From a virus: a DNA stretch of 42,803 bases. A model generated the notes under the pieces. It saw only the letters and a program-made list of their open reading frames with translations. It was not told where the DNA came from and did not search any database. The first letter of the stretch is position 1. Every line of letters starts with the position of its first letter. Positions 21,594 to 30,000 of this stretch are shown in pieces. The DNA lies in IMG/VR virus record IMGVR_UViG_3300017724_000010, positions 1 to 42,803 of that record. One strand, 5' to 3'. A program made the position numbers and the translations under genes.

Positions 21594-23821
21594 TGATTGT
21601 TGAGAGAGGAAGAGGAAGCACAGTCATTGTAAGGCATAGAGATAGCGAAGGCAAGAGGCAGACAACCAAAATCACAGGCCATAGACCCTACCTATATGTC
21701 GAAGAACATATTGATGTTATCCCCCTTGAAACCGAAAGTGGTTTTACAGGTCTATACGGAGAGGACATAAAGAAAGTATTTTTCGGCACAACGCAAGATT
21801 TGTCGGAGTTTCGCAGTAGCAACCCCGACACATCAACATGGGAAGGTAATATCCCCTTCACCAATAGAGTTCTTGTTGATAGCGAATTTGAATGCCCTAA
21901 GTACGAACATAGGGTTTGGTTCTTCGATATGGAATGGAAGATTGATGGTGGCGAGATAACTATAATTGTAGTGCGTGATTCTATCAAGGGCGAGTTTGTT
22001 TTCTTTACACATGAAGATTATGAGGCAGGTAATTACACAAGCATACCTTGTAAGAATCACCCCTATGGTGATGAGGCTTGCGAAACAGACGGGCGTTCAT
22101 TCAAGGCTTTCAACAACGAATCCGAGATGTTATCGGCATTTGCTAAATTACTCAATTCGCATGACCCCGATATATTGACGGGTTGGAATGTAGTCAATGC
22201 AGATTGTCAGCAGTTATTCAAGAGATTCAAACACAATAACTTAGATGTGAGAATGCTCTCTCCTATGAGGAGAGTGCGTTATGAGTTCGGTGATTGGGGT
22301 CAGCCCATAGTAGGGATAAATGTCATAGACTTGATGATTGCGTTTAGCAAACTGTGGGTTATGAAGAACGGTCAATTACCTTCTATGGGTCTCGATGCAG
22401 TTTCTTTGCATTGTCTAAAAGACAAGAAACTTCCTCTTGAAGATGGTCACGATACATACTACACAGACTTTGGAACATATCTTGATTACGCAAGACAAGA
22501 TGTTGATTTGCTACCGAGACTAAATGATTTGGTTGATGCTCTCGGATATTATACTGCTCTACAACATATTGTAGGTTGCGATATTAGAAGCACACCATTT
22601 ATCACAAAGATGTTCACCTATCTAAGTATGAGAGATAAGGACTTTGATAGAAAGATTCCTACTAAACCGCAGTTTGGGAAGGTGGAATATGAAGGTGCGG
22701 AGATAATGAAACCACAAGCGGGAGTCTATAAGAATATAGGGATATTCGATGTGAGAGCCATGTATCACAGTAATGTGGATAAATACGGTATTTGTTGGAC
22801 TACTCTCGATGAAGAAGGGGAAGACTGCGGTAATGGTATCAAATTCAGTATGGATAAGAAGGGTCTATTATGCAGACAGATGGATAAAATGACTGAACTT
22901 CGCAACATATACAAGAAGAAGATGAAAGAATCGGAAACCGAGATGGAGAATAAGAGATACGACGCTCTCCAATTCGCAACAAAATCCCTTGTTGCTTCTA
23001 TGTACGGGGTAGCAGGAGACGCAAAGTTCGGTATGTATCACCCCGATATTGCTGCTGCGATTACATTTACTTCAAGACAGACATTGGGCGAATTGCGAGA
23101 CCACGCAGAACAACTTGGATTCCCCGTTATCTACGGACATACCGATTCTATTATGTGCGAAGTTCCAACACCGGAACAAGGGCTTGCTGCATTGTCTATT
23201 ATCAATGAGGAAATGAAACCAATAATCACGGAGTTTGAGAAGTGGTCTTCCGCTTTCTTGATAATGGCAAAAAACAGATACGCAGGTATGGTTCAATGGA
23301 CTGATGGTGATTACCATGAAAGAGAGTTCTATGTCAAAGGTATAGAGATGAAGCAAAGTAGGCTACCTAAAGCCATGAAAGATGCTATGGTAGGAGTGAT
23401 AGATGCTATACTGACAGACACTAAGGAAGAAGTAATAACTATGCACTTAGGTTCTCTTATATCAAAGATAGTTAGTGGAGATATACCCGTTGAGGATTTG
23501 ACAATAAAGGGGAAACTCAAGAATGATTTGTCAAAATATTCTGTTCTTAGTGAAGCAAGAGCAGGTGCTAAGTGGGCTAATGATAATTTGGGTAAAGGTT
23601 ATCGCAAAGGAGATTACTTTCTATGCACCATTGATGAACATGGAAACTACATAGGTTTCGATTCTCCCGATGAGATAGAGGGAATCGCAAAAATTGGATA
23701 CCAACAGTTAGCAGATAAATATATTCTCTCAAAGGTATTACCTTATTATGAAGTAATGGGATGGGATAGTATGCCACTTGAAAATAAACTTCGTGGTATA
23801 GGCGATATGGAGTGGATTTGA
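21593..23821 (+). CDS. polB: Family B DNA polymerase with 3'-5' exonuclease (742 aa)
   Basis: Start chosen at ATG 21593, overlapping the GNAT stop. The exonuclease motifs are intact: FDME (D112, E114), GWNVVNAD (D204) and YARQD (Y299, D303). The polymerase motifs are present but divergent. Motif A is DVRAMYHSN (D386; usual DxxSLYPS). Motif B is KSLVASMYG (K464; usual Asn replaced by Ala468). Motif C is YGHTDS (514-519; usual YGDTDS, so the first Asp is His516 while D518 is kept). It should be an active proofreading replicase, clamped by the 19119 product. The length is near the archaeal norm. Confidence 0.9.
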   Translation: MIVERGRGSTVIVRHRDSEGKRQTTKITGHRPYLYVEEHIDVIPLETESGFTGLYGEDIKKVFFGTTQDLSEFRSSNPDTSTWEGNIPFTNRVLVDSEFECPKYEHRVWFFDMEWKIDGGEITIIVVRDSIKGEFVFFTHEDYEAGNYTSIPCKNHPYGDEACETDGRSFKAFNNESEMLSAFAKLLNSHDPDILTGWNVVNADCQQLFKRFKHNNLDVRMLSPMRRVRYEFGDWGQPIVGINVIDLMIAFSKLWVMKNGQLPSMGLDAVSLHCLKDKKLPLEDGHDTYYTDFGTYLDYARQDVDLLPRLNDLVDALGYYTALQHIVGCDIRSTPFITKMFTYLSMRDKDFDRKIPTKPQFGKVEYEGAEIMKPQAGVYKNIGIFDVRAMYHSNVDKYGICWTTLDEEGEDCGNGIKFSMDKKGLLCRQMDKMTELRNIYKKKMKESETEMENKRYDALQFATKSLVASMYGVAGDAKFGMYHPDIAAAITFTSRQTLGELRDHAEQLGFPVIYGHTDSIMCEVPTPEQGLAALSIINEEMKPIITEFEKWSSAFLIMAKNRYAGMVQWTDGDYHEREFYVKGIEMKQSRLPKAMKDAMVGVIDAILTDTKEEVITMHLGSLISKIVSGDIPVEDLTIKGKLKNDLSKYSVLSEARAGAKWANDNLGKGYRKGDYFLCTIDEHGNYIGFDSPDEIEGIAKIGYQQLADKYILSKVLPYYEVMGWDSMPLENKLRGIGDMEWI
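22258..22274. repeat. Perfect 7-bp hairpin inside the polymerase gene
   Basis: Arms CTCTCCT and AGGAGAG with loop ATG; Shine-Dalgarno-like 3' arm. Confidence 0.8.
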
Positions 23822-23828
23822 CGATAGA

Positions 23829-23835
23829 TTTATAT
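23829..23835 (+). promoter_or_regulatory. TATA box TTTATAT for the gene at 23859
   Basis: GATTTATATTG begins exactly 30 nt before ATG 23859, in the 37-nt gap after the polymerase gene. A GGAGAGTGA is also present downstream of the box, so translation may or may not be leaderless. Confidence 0.6.
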
Positions 23836-23858
23836 TGATAAAGGAGAGTGAGATAAAT

Positions 23859-24158
23859 ATGCCAAGCAAGAGAAAGCCGACAGTAAGAGAATTAGAGAGC
23901 AATTTAAACGGTATGGCGAGTCGAATTGACTCGTTCCTAAATATGTTCGTTAAAGAATTAGAAAAGCACAACATGATTATATCAAAACTACTTGAGAGTC
24001 TTGATATGATGCACATAGAGGTATGTCCTCATTGTGACGGAACTATTAGAACCCCTATCCTTGAGGGAATAGATAAGGTTGATGATTGCCCTTATTGTAA
24101 TGAGCCTCTAAGAGAGTCTGTGCAGACTACCCTCCACGATGTAAAAGAAGAGGAGTAG
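23859..24158 (+). CDS. Coiled-coil protein with zinc ribbon (99 aa)
   Basis: ATG 23859 preferred over in-frame TTG 23835, which lies in the TATA box. The N-terminus is a basic patch (PSKRKPTVREL) and a long amphipathic helix to about residue 50. CPHC and CPYC (about 57-60 and 77-80) form a zinc ribbon. The acidic tail VKEEE follows. The coding sequence contains CGAGTC...GACTCGTTCC, also found at 38453. Function unknown. Confidence 0.7.
   Translation: MPSKRKPTVRELESNLNGMASRIDSFLNMFVKELEKHNMIISKLLESLDMMHIEVCPHCDGTIRTPILEGIDKVDDCPYCNEPLRESVQTTLHDVKEEE
23917..23937. repeat. Inverted repeat with GTTCC extension, copy 1
   Basis: CGAGTC and GACTCG flank GAATT, followed by TTCC. Apart from two extra bases in the centre, it matches the element at 38453-38471 in the virion-gene arm. 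Confidence 0.75.
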
Positions 24159-24160
24159 TT

Positions 24161-25093
24161 ATGAAGAGGCCACCGGAAGGACTTACTTCTAAGGAGTTAT
24201 CAAAGTTAGGTAGTTATGACCCTAACGATGAAGATAAGTTTTTGAAATTATCAAAATCCTCCTTCATGTCCTATAATATGTGTCCTCGTAAGTTTTGGTG
24301 GGAAAAGATACAATTGAAAGACACTCGACTCCCTGCTACGGAGGCCATGCTTGCAGGAACTTTCGTGCATGAGAACCTTGAGACTGTCTATGATAATTGG
24401 GAAGGCCAATCTGTCTTATCCCCTCTTATACCGGAAGATAGAGAGCATAAGTCAAACGCAAGCCTCGTATTCCTTGAGGAATGTAGGATTGAAAAGTGGG
24501 GTCTTGATAAATTCAAGCCCGTAGAGTATGAAGAGTATAGGGCAGTATGGGATGAAGAGAATGAAGTTATCCTTGTTGGTCTCATAGATGCGATTCTTGT
24601 TCACCCCGATGGCGGTCTGTGTATTTATGAACTTAAGACAGGTAATTGGGCTTCCAACAAAATGCAAAAGACAAGGAAGGAACTTTGTTATTACGCTCGT
24701 ATGTTGCGATTGATGGGAGAAACAAGACCTATCACACACTTTGCTTATCTTGCCCCCGATGCAGAAAACCCCAAGTTCTTCGCAGAACTGTGTGGTTGGA
24801 AGGATGATTGGGGAGAGTGGGATATTGATAGAGTTATGACCTGCAAAGGTGGATGGGTCAATACGCAGAACAAAAAAGAAATCGCATTAGGTAAAGGCGG
24901 TAAAGGAATATTAATCGTGGAAAAAGTAAATAAGAGAAGTATTACATCATTAGAAAAGTCTCTAAAGGAGGCTTGCGAGGGTATAAAGAATCATCAATGG
25001 CCTATGAAATGGTCGGATTATTTCTGTCCTCAATGGTGCGACTTTTCAATGTCTTGCGAAAGTGAAATGAATGGATTAGATAATTTGTGGTGA
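24161..25093 (+). CDS. Cas4/RecB-like PD-(D/E)XK nuclease with Fe-S cluster (310 aa)
   Basis: LSKSSFMSYNMCPRKFWW opens the domain, with Cys41. Then follow GTFVHENLE (His70), GLIDAIL (Asp143), YELKTG (Glu157, Lys159) and the QhxxY-like KELCYYARML. The C-terminus has C289, C293 and C299 (CPQWCDFSMSC). The four Cys match the Fe-S cluster of Cas4/AddB nucleases. The enzyme probably trims DNA ends during recombination or replication. No cas1, cas2 or CRISPR array is present, so a CRISPR role is not indicated. Confidence 0.85.
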   Translation: MKRPPEGLTSKELSKLGSYDPNDEDKFLKLSKSSFMSYNMCPRKFWWEKIQLKDTRLPATEAMLAGTFVHENLETVYDNWEGQSVLSPLIPEDREHKSNASLVFLEECRIEKWGLDKFKPVEYEEYRAVWDEENEVILVGLIDAILVHPDGGLCIYELKTGNWASNKMQKTRKELCYYARMLRLMGETRPITHFAYLAPDAENPKFFAELCGWKDDWGEWDIDRVMTCKGGWVNTQNKKEIALGKGGKGILIVEKVNKRSITSLEKSLKEACEGIKNHQWPMKWSDYFCPQWCDFSMSCESEMNGLDNLW

Positions 25094-25097
25094 AAGA

Positions 25098-25244
25098 ATG
25101 ATTTGTAAAGAATGCGATGGAGAGATGACAATTAAGGCAGATAGCAGACCTATTATGTTAATAACGGGTGATGTTGATACTGAAAGTAAAAGAATAGCGA
25201 TATGCTCTATATGTGGACATAGAGAGATTATTAAAGACGAGTAG
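25098..25244 (+). CDS. Tiny zinc-ribbon protein (48 aa)
   Basis: ATG 25098 follows the nuclease stop closely, with GGTGAAAGA upstream. CKEC (3-6) and CSIC with GHREI after it (36-39) form a complete two-knuckle zinc ribbon. Small size, full Cys set and spacing between two real genes support it. Function unknown. Confidence 0.65.
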   Translation: MICKECDGEMTIKADSRPIMLITGDVDTESKRIAICSICGHREIIKDE

Positions 25245-25257
25245 GTTGTGACATACT

Positions 25258-26235
25258 ATGCTCAAGTTTCCCCGACAGATTGGTTTGAAGAGACAGAAAT
25301 GCTACTCCAAAGAAGAGTTTGATAGTTATATCAACAAACTCAATGGTAAGACTAACATCTATACAAGCCTCTATCACTTTGACGACCCACATGATTATGA
25401 TACTGTCGTTATTGACAGGGCTTGGTGGGATTTTGATATGAATGAAGATTATCCTATGCAGATAGTCAAAGAAGATGTTGCTAATCTAATAAAGCGTTTA
25501 GAAGGTGATGTGAGGCTTGTGGCGACAGGTAGAGGTTTCCATGTGCATCAAATATTCAAGCGACCCGTAAAGGGCAGGGATTGGGCTTTTCACCTTGACC
25601 GTTATCAAAGGAAGATGGCCGAAGGTCTCACTTCCCTTGATGGTGTAGGTTATCCGGAGAAGATTACTCGCGTCTCTAATACCTTTAATGTATCAAGAGG
25701 TAAGTGGGCTACTCCAATAGAAGCAAGGGTATTCGCACAGAATCCCAGTGATTATAGCATACCGAAAAGAAAGAACCTTGATAATATGCTTGACCCTTTC
25801 TTCGGTATAGTGAATCACGATGATTGCTTCGACTTGGTTATTTGGAAGGCTGATAATCCGTATCAAGAGTCCAATAATCGCACTAATAACACGGTTAAAG
25901 TAGGGCATCATGGGGGAGAAGTAGCATTACCTACATGCCTAAATAGGGCTATTCGTATGAGCAACCCACCGCATCATGTCCGTGTTGGTTTAGTGCAGAC
26001 TATGGCTCAACAGTTAAGATGGTTCGCAGACCCCGAAGATTTGACTATTGATGAGAGGATGGGTATTGTTGATAATATATGCGATTTCATAGAAGGTCTT
26101 GGTTGGATAGATTATAATTCTGCTACTACTCGCAAGTATGTTCGTGGAATGATGAAATACAAGCGTTCCCCTTCCCCTTCTTGGTATCGCAGACACAATT
26201 TATGCAACGGAGATTGCTGGTATTGTGGGAAATGA
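25258..26235 (+). CDS. Archaeo-eukaryotic primase (PriS-like) (325 aa)
   Basis: WWDFDMNE carries the DxD metal site (D58, D60). GRGFHVHQIF (91-100) is the Gly/His motif of AEP primases. RVSNTFNVSRGKWATPI (138-154) corresponds to the third, basic motif. A C-terminal CNGDCWYCG (316-324) may bind metal. It makes primers for the family B polymerase. Length agrees with small primase subunits. No separate large subunit is seen. The 3' end overlaps the XPF-like gene. Confidence 0.8.
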   Translation: MLKFPRQIGLKRQKCYSKEEFDSYINKLNGKTNIYTSLYHFDDPHDYDTVVIDRAWWDFDMNEDYPMQIVKEDVANLIKRLEGDVRLVATGRGFHVHQIFKRPVKGRDWAFHLDRYQRKMAEGLTSLDGVGYPEKITRVSNTFNVSRGKWATPIEARVFAQNPSDYSIPKRKNLDNMLDPFFGIVNHDDCFDLVIWKADNPYQESNNRTNNTVKVGHHGGEVALPTCLNRAIRMSNPPHHVRVGLVQTMAQQLRWFADPEDLTIDERMGIVDNICDFIEGLGWIDYNSATTRKYVRGMMKYKRSPSPSWYRRHNLCNGDCWYCGK

Positions 26236-26975
26236 TTATACAGTCTGTTAATTGTATTCGCGATATGATATACGCAGACGACAGGGAAAACGACGCTTTA
26301 TTACATCGTCTTTATGTTGCTGCCGGAAATCGTAAGACCGACCCTAAAGGTAATGTTCTCGTAAAGAGACTACCTCACGGTGATTATCAAATAGGAGATT
26401 GGTTGATTGAGGCAAAGGAAATCAACGACTTGTATCGCACAATATTAGGTATAGGAAGGAACGGAAGGACAATCAATCATCAGTTATCGGAACTTTGCGA
26501 AGTATCAGAAAAACCATTCCTTGCGATTTATGGAACGCAATTGAAACCATATTTCAAGGGAAGAAAACCAAAGGCACATGAAATGAAGAAGGAAATAGCA
26601 AAAATGAATAGGGTTATCAAGTCATTTAAGATGGTTGCCTATTCGCATTTCCCTAAACTTAGGATTATAGAGTTCGTAAATATGGAAGATTTCGTTGAGT
26701 GGCTACAAGTATCGCACTTGAAAAAACAAATAGGTAAGACATTGACTGTTGCTAAGAGAACTAAGACTTTGCCTACTGACCCAAGATTGCTTGCTCTAAT
26801 GGGAGTTCAAGGAATAACAGAAGAAATAGCAACATCATTACTCAATAAGTTCGGTAGCATACCTAACTTACTCAAGACAAAGGTTAGAATCAAAGACTTG
26901 ATGGCTATTAGAGGAGTAGGTAGAGTCACCGCAAGAAGGATAAAAGAATTGAGAACCACATGGAAGGATTTATAA
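26232..26975 (+). CDS. XPF/ERCC4-type structure-specific nuclease (247 aa)
   Basis: Start at ATG 26232, overlapping the primase stop. The nuclease motif is LPHGDYQIGDWLIEAKEINDL: GDY as in the family, with EAK where most have ERK. The C-terminus has two helix-hairpin-helix units (LMGVQGITEEIATSLLNKFG and MAIRGVGRVTARRIKEL), as in XPF/Hef. It likely cuts branched DNA at stalled forks or recombination intermediates. ERK to EAK keeps the Glu and Lys. The end GATTTATAA overlaps a TATA-like box. Confidence 0.8.
   Translation: MIIQSVNCIRDMIYADDRENDALLHRLYVAAGNRKTDPKGNVLVKRLPHGDYQIGDWLIEAKEINDLYRTILGIGRNGRTINHQLSELCEVSEKPFLAIYGTQLKPYFKGRKPKAHEMKKEIAKMNRVIKSFKMVAYSHFPKLRIIEFVNMEDFVEWLQVSHLKKQIGKTLTVAKRTKTLPTDPRLLALMGVQGITEEIATSLLNKFGSIPNLLKTKVRIKDLMAIRGVGRVTARRIKELRTTWKDL
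26969..26975 (+). promoter_or_regulatory. TATA-like box TTTATAA before the convergent-junction repeat
   Basis: TTTATAAATAC overlaps the stop of the XPF-like gene. Thirty nt downstream (26999) is the G one base inside the left arm of the long inverted repeat, the same distance as from box to ATG in the other promoters. It may drive a short RNA, or be chance (GAT TTA TAA encodes Asp-Leu-stop). Confidence 0.35.
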
Positions 26976-26991
26976 ATACAACCAACCGTGT

Positions 26992-27045
26992 TTAGATTGA
27001 GGCAGGTAACACAACCCTCTTATGGTTCTCATTCTTCATTTGCAT
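26992..27045 (-). CDS. Possible 17-residue ORF downstream of the tail hub gene
   Basis: On the minus strand GGAGGAG lies 3 nt before an ATG (27045) that reads 17 codons to TAA, within the convergent junction. It overlaps the inverted repeat. Good ribosome site but very short; low confidence. Confidence 0.2.
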   Translation of the reverse strand: MQMKNENHKRVVLPASI

Positions 27046-27072
27046 AAACTCCTCCTGTGTTACCTCGCCTCA
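26998..27072. repeat. Long inverted repeat at the convergent junction (terminator or small RNA)
   Basis: TGAGGCAGGTAACACA (26998-27013) pairs with TGTGTTACCTCGCCTCA (27056-27072), 16 bp with one bulged base, and 42 nt between the arms. It lies between the last plus-strand gene and the end of the minus-strand virion operon. A bidirectional terminator is the simplest reading; a structured small RNA from the box at 26969 is the alternative. Confidence 0.8.
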
Positions 27073-27076
27073 CCAA

Positions 27077-30000
27077 TTAGTAAGGTCGGAAGTTATCACT
27101 TTCGGCAACATTAGGTTTATTCAATCTTCTTAGATTCACGGAAGTATTGTGAATGATTAGGGAATCATAAGGCGCATTGTCATTACCTTGATTAGGTTTC
27201 CTTGTTATGTCTATTTTAAGGGTGTTTCCTGCGGTGCTAAGACCCTCAATGAGGGTAGTGGGCATCAAGAGTATCTTCTCCCTGTTTTTAGAGCCTGTAA
27301 GGACTTTTGTTGTGCTAACGCTCTTGTTAGTTTCAATGCAAGTAGCAGTCATTGTTAGTTCTATATTGGTTGAGGTATCTGTTGATACTATTGACTCAAG
27401 AGAAAATAATCCCCCTGCCGAATCATTAGGAACTCGCAAAGACATGGAATAAGTATGTTGCTCATTCTGCCCCGAACCGGAGTCAAGAGGGTTTTCTATA
27501 CCGGACATACAGAATCCTTCGGATGTTGCGATTGCTACTCCGGTTGTAGGTGAACTGATAACATCAACACCATCAACTGCTCTATCGAAGGAGGATTGAT
27601 TACCTGTCTTCTTCATACCGAGAATGCCCCATGTTCCGCCACTTGAACCTATGTCATTGTTGAAATCGGATTTACCTTTGATTCTATTTAGTAGGCTTTG
27701 CGATATATCATTAGAAGTCATACCAGCATAACCCATACCTTGCGAAGATGGGTCTCCACCATCCACATGACGACTCATCATTACCTTTCTTCCATCATTA
27801 TCTCCCGAACCTCCGAACTTGGCGGGTGGTGGTCTTAGCGAAGGTGGTCTTGGTCTTGCGGGTTTTGCTTTTGCTTTATCTCTTCCGCCTCCGCCTCCTC
27901 CTGTTCTCTCTTTAAATGCTCTTGCGAAATTGTATCGAGAATGGGTTGATAATTTTTCAAGACCTAATTTTACTTGTTCCACATTCCTTTCTGTTTGTTG
28001 CCAACCTATTCTCTTTATTATCATCCTCTCATTACTTATGTCAATATTAGCATCTGTATATGTTAGGCTTGTAGCAGGAATATAAGCAAAATCATCAACT
28101 ATGTTTATTCTTGGTGCGTAATAAGCAGCGTGTTCCTTTGCTAAAGCACCCATCTCCGGATATTCTCTCATTCCTAATGGGAATATGGAATCAGCAGAAG
28201 TGGATAATCCTAATGACCCAAGACCTATCTTCCCATTAGCCATTGATGATTGTCCAAAGGCTACTACATCACCGCATCTTTCTTTAATAAGCGCGCACAG
28301 ATAATCATAATTAACTGAAAATATTATTTTGCGAGCATTACCATCATAACTCGATGGTATATCCATTGTGTAATATCCATTTCCGTCTATCGTAATATCC
28401 TTTCTATATGTTGAGTTTAGTGTATTTGTTACTGTATTATCCGGAGGGAAATTAGATGAAGTAGCGGTTGTATTAAAATCGCAATCCATTAAATACAATT
28501 GGAATTTTACATCTGTGCTATTCGTTCCCGAAAATAATCCAATTGCTAATCGCAACTTTTCTCCGGTAGTAGCACTTACTTTGTTAGTTCCTGCACTAAC
28601 ATGCACTACTTGTAGAGCATTTGACAGGCTATTTGCCCCATAGAAATAATAGGCTTCATTTTTTAGATGTTGTTCGGCAAAAGAAAAATTAATGGTATGA
28701 ACTCCGGAGGAAAAAGAAGTTCCATCATAGTATATTCTAAAATTATAGTAGTTTCCTGTGCTTCCTATTTGACATGGTAAATTATAATATCCTGCGGTAG
28801 AATAGGTGACATTAGTTCCTGTATTACCATTATAGTCAAATCTAAATGTTGTAGAAGCAGTAGTTATTATTACTTGCCCTGCAATACCAAAAGCAGTTAG
28901 TGGAGGATTAGCAAATGTATTACTGCCACTTGGATTAAATACGCCACCATCTGTTTTAAACAAAGATAATCCTTCCACCCCGAAAGTTTCCGGATGTGCT
29001 TCATTACCTACAACCGGATGAGCAACTTGTGAGGTTGATGTATGGGGATTGGTTTTGTCAAAGGTATGTGTGGCTTTACTTTTACCTATTTTGTGTAGTC
29101 CATTTTGTATTCCAAAGAAAGGACTACCTCCGTTTTTATTAGACCACCAACAGGTTTCGGGTTGCGTGTGCGATATTGAGGTTGATGATGTATTCAATCT
29201 TTTTCTAAACACATCTGCGATATATCCTCTTCTACCACTAAGCATCTTGTGATTATTATTAGCATCTCTTAGCATTTCTGCTTCAATACTAATTTTTGAT
29301 TCGGTTTCTCTATCAAATTCTTGTTTTGCTAATGCTTCTGCTTCTCCTCTATTCATAACTTCGGGGAATGCTAAAGTTTTCCATCTTATATCTGTATTTT
29401 CGCTTGGTGTTGGGAAATCAACAAATGAACTATTACCATTATAATATACTCTTACATTTGTTATTTGCGAAAATCCTTCTGTTCTAAGATTTGATGTTTT
29501 TAAATTGTCACGATTTAAAGTAACGCCCAAATCATATATTTCTCTAAACTCTAATCTGTTATCTCTTCCCATTTGGAAAGTCAATCTTTTAGTATTACCA
29601 GCAATACCTACTCCTTCTTTGCTACTCATACTATCAAGAATATCATAGATGGTTTTTGTCTTTGCATCAATAGAACATCCGAAAGTGTCCGAAGAATTAT
29701 CTCTCAATATAGGAACATTGTTAATATCACTAATTGCAGGAAGGGAAGAATTATTTAACCAAGATTCGTGAATTGCATTATTTTGAATAAATGAAATCTT
29801 CTCATCAGCAGTAAATGTTCCGCAATTAGCAGAAGTAATTTTACCTACTATGTTTAAGTTTAATCGCAGACCATATAGAGCAGCAGTAGTATTATAGACA
29901 GTGACTTTATCAAAATTAGTATCTAATTTATCATCGGATAGTAAGTCTTCGTTGCTACCAATCGCAACACTACTTCCTGTTGCACCTGCCGTTACATCTG

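Noticed and set aside
24161-25093. CRISPR-Cas adaptation role for the Cas4-like nuclease
   Set aside because: No cas1, cas2 or repeat-spacer array is visible; free-standing Cas4-like nucleases are common in archaeal viruses.
26999-27075. tRNA-like RNA (5' GAGGC pairs with GCCTC followed by ACCA)
   Set aside because: The rest cannot fold as a tRNA: no T-arm before the 3' acceptor strand and the arms continue as one long helix.
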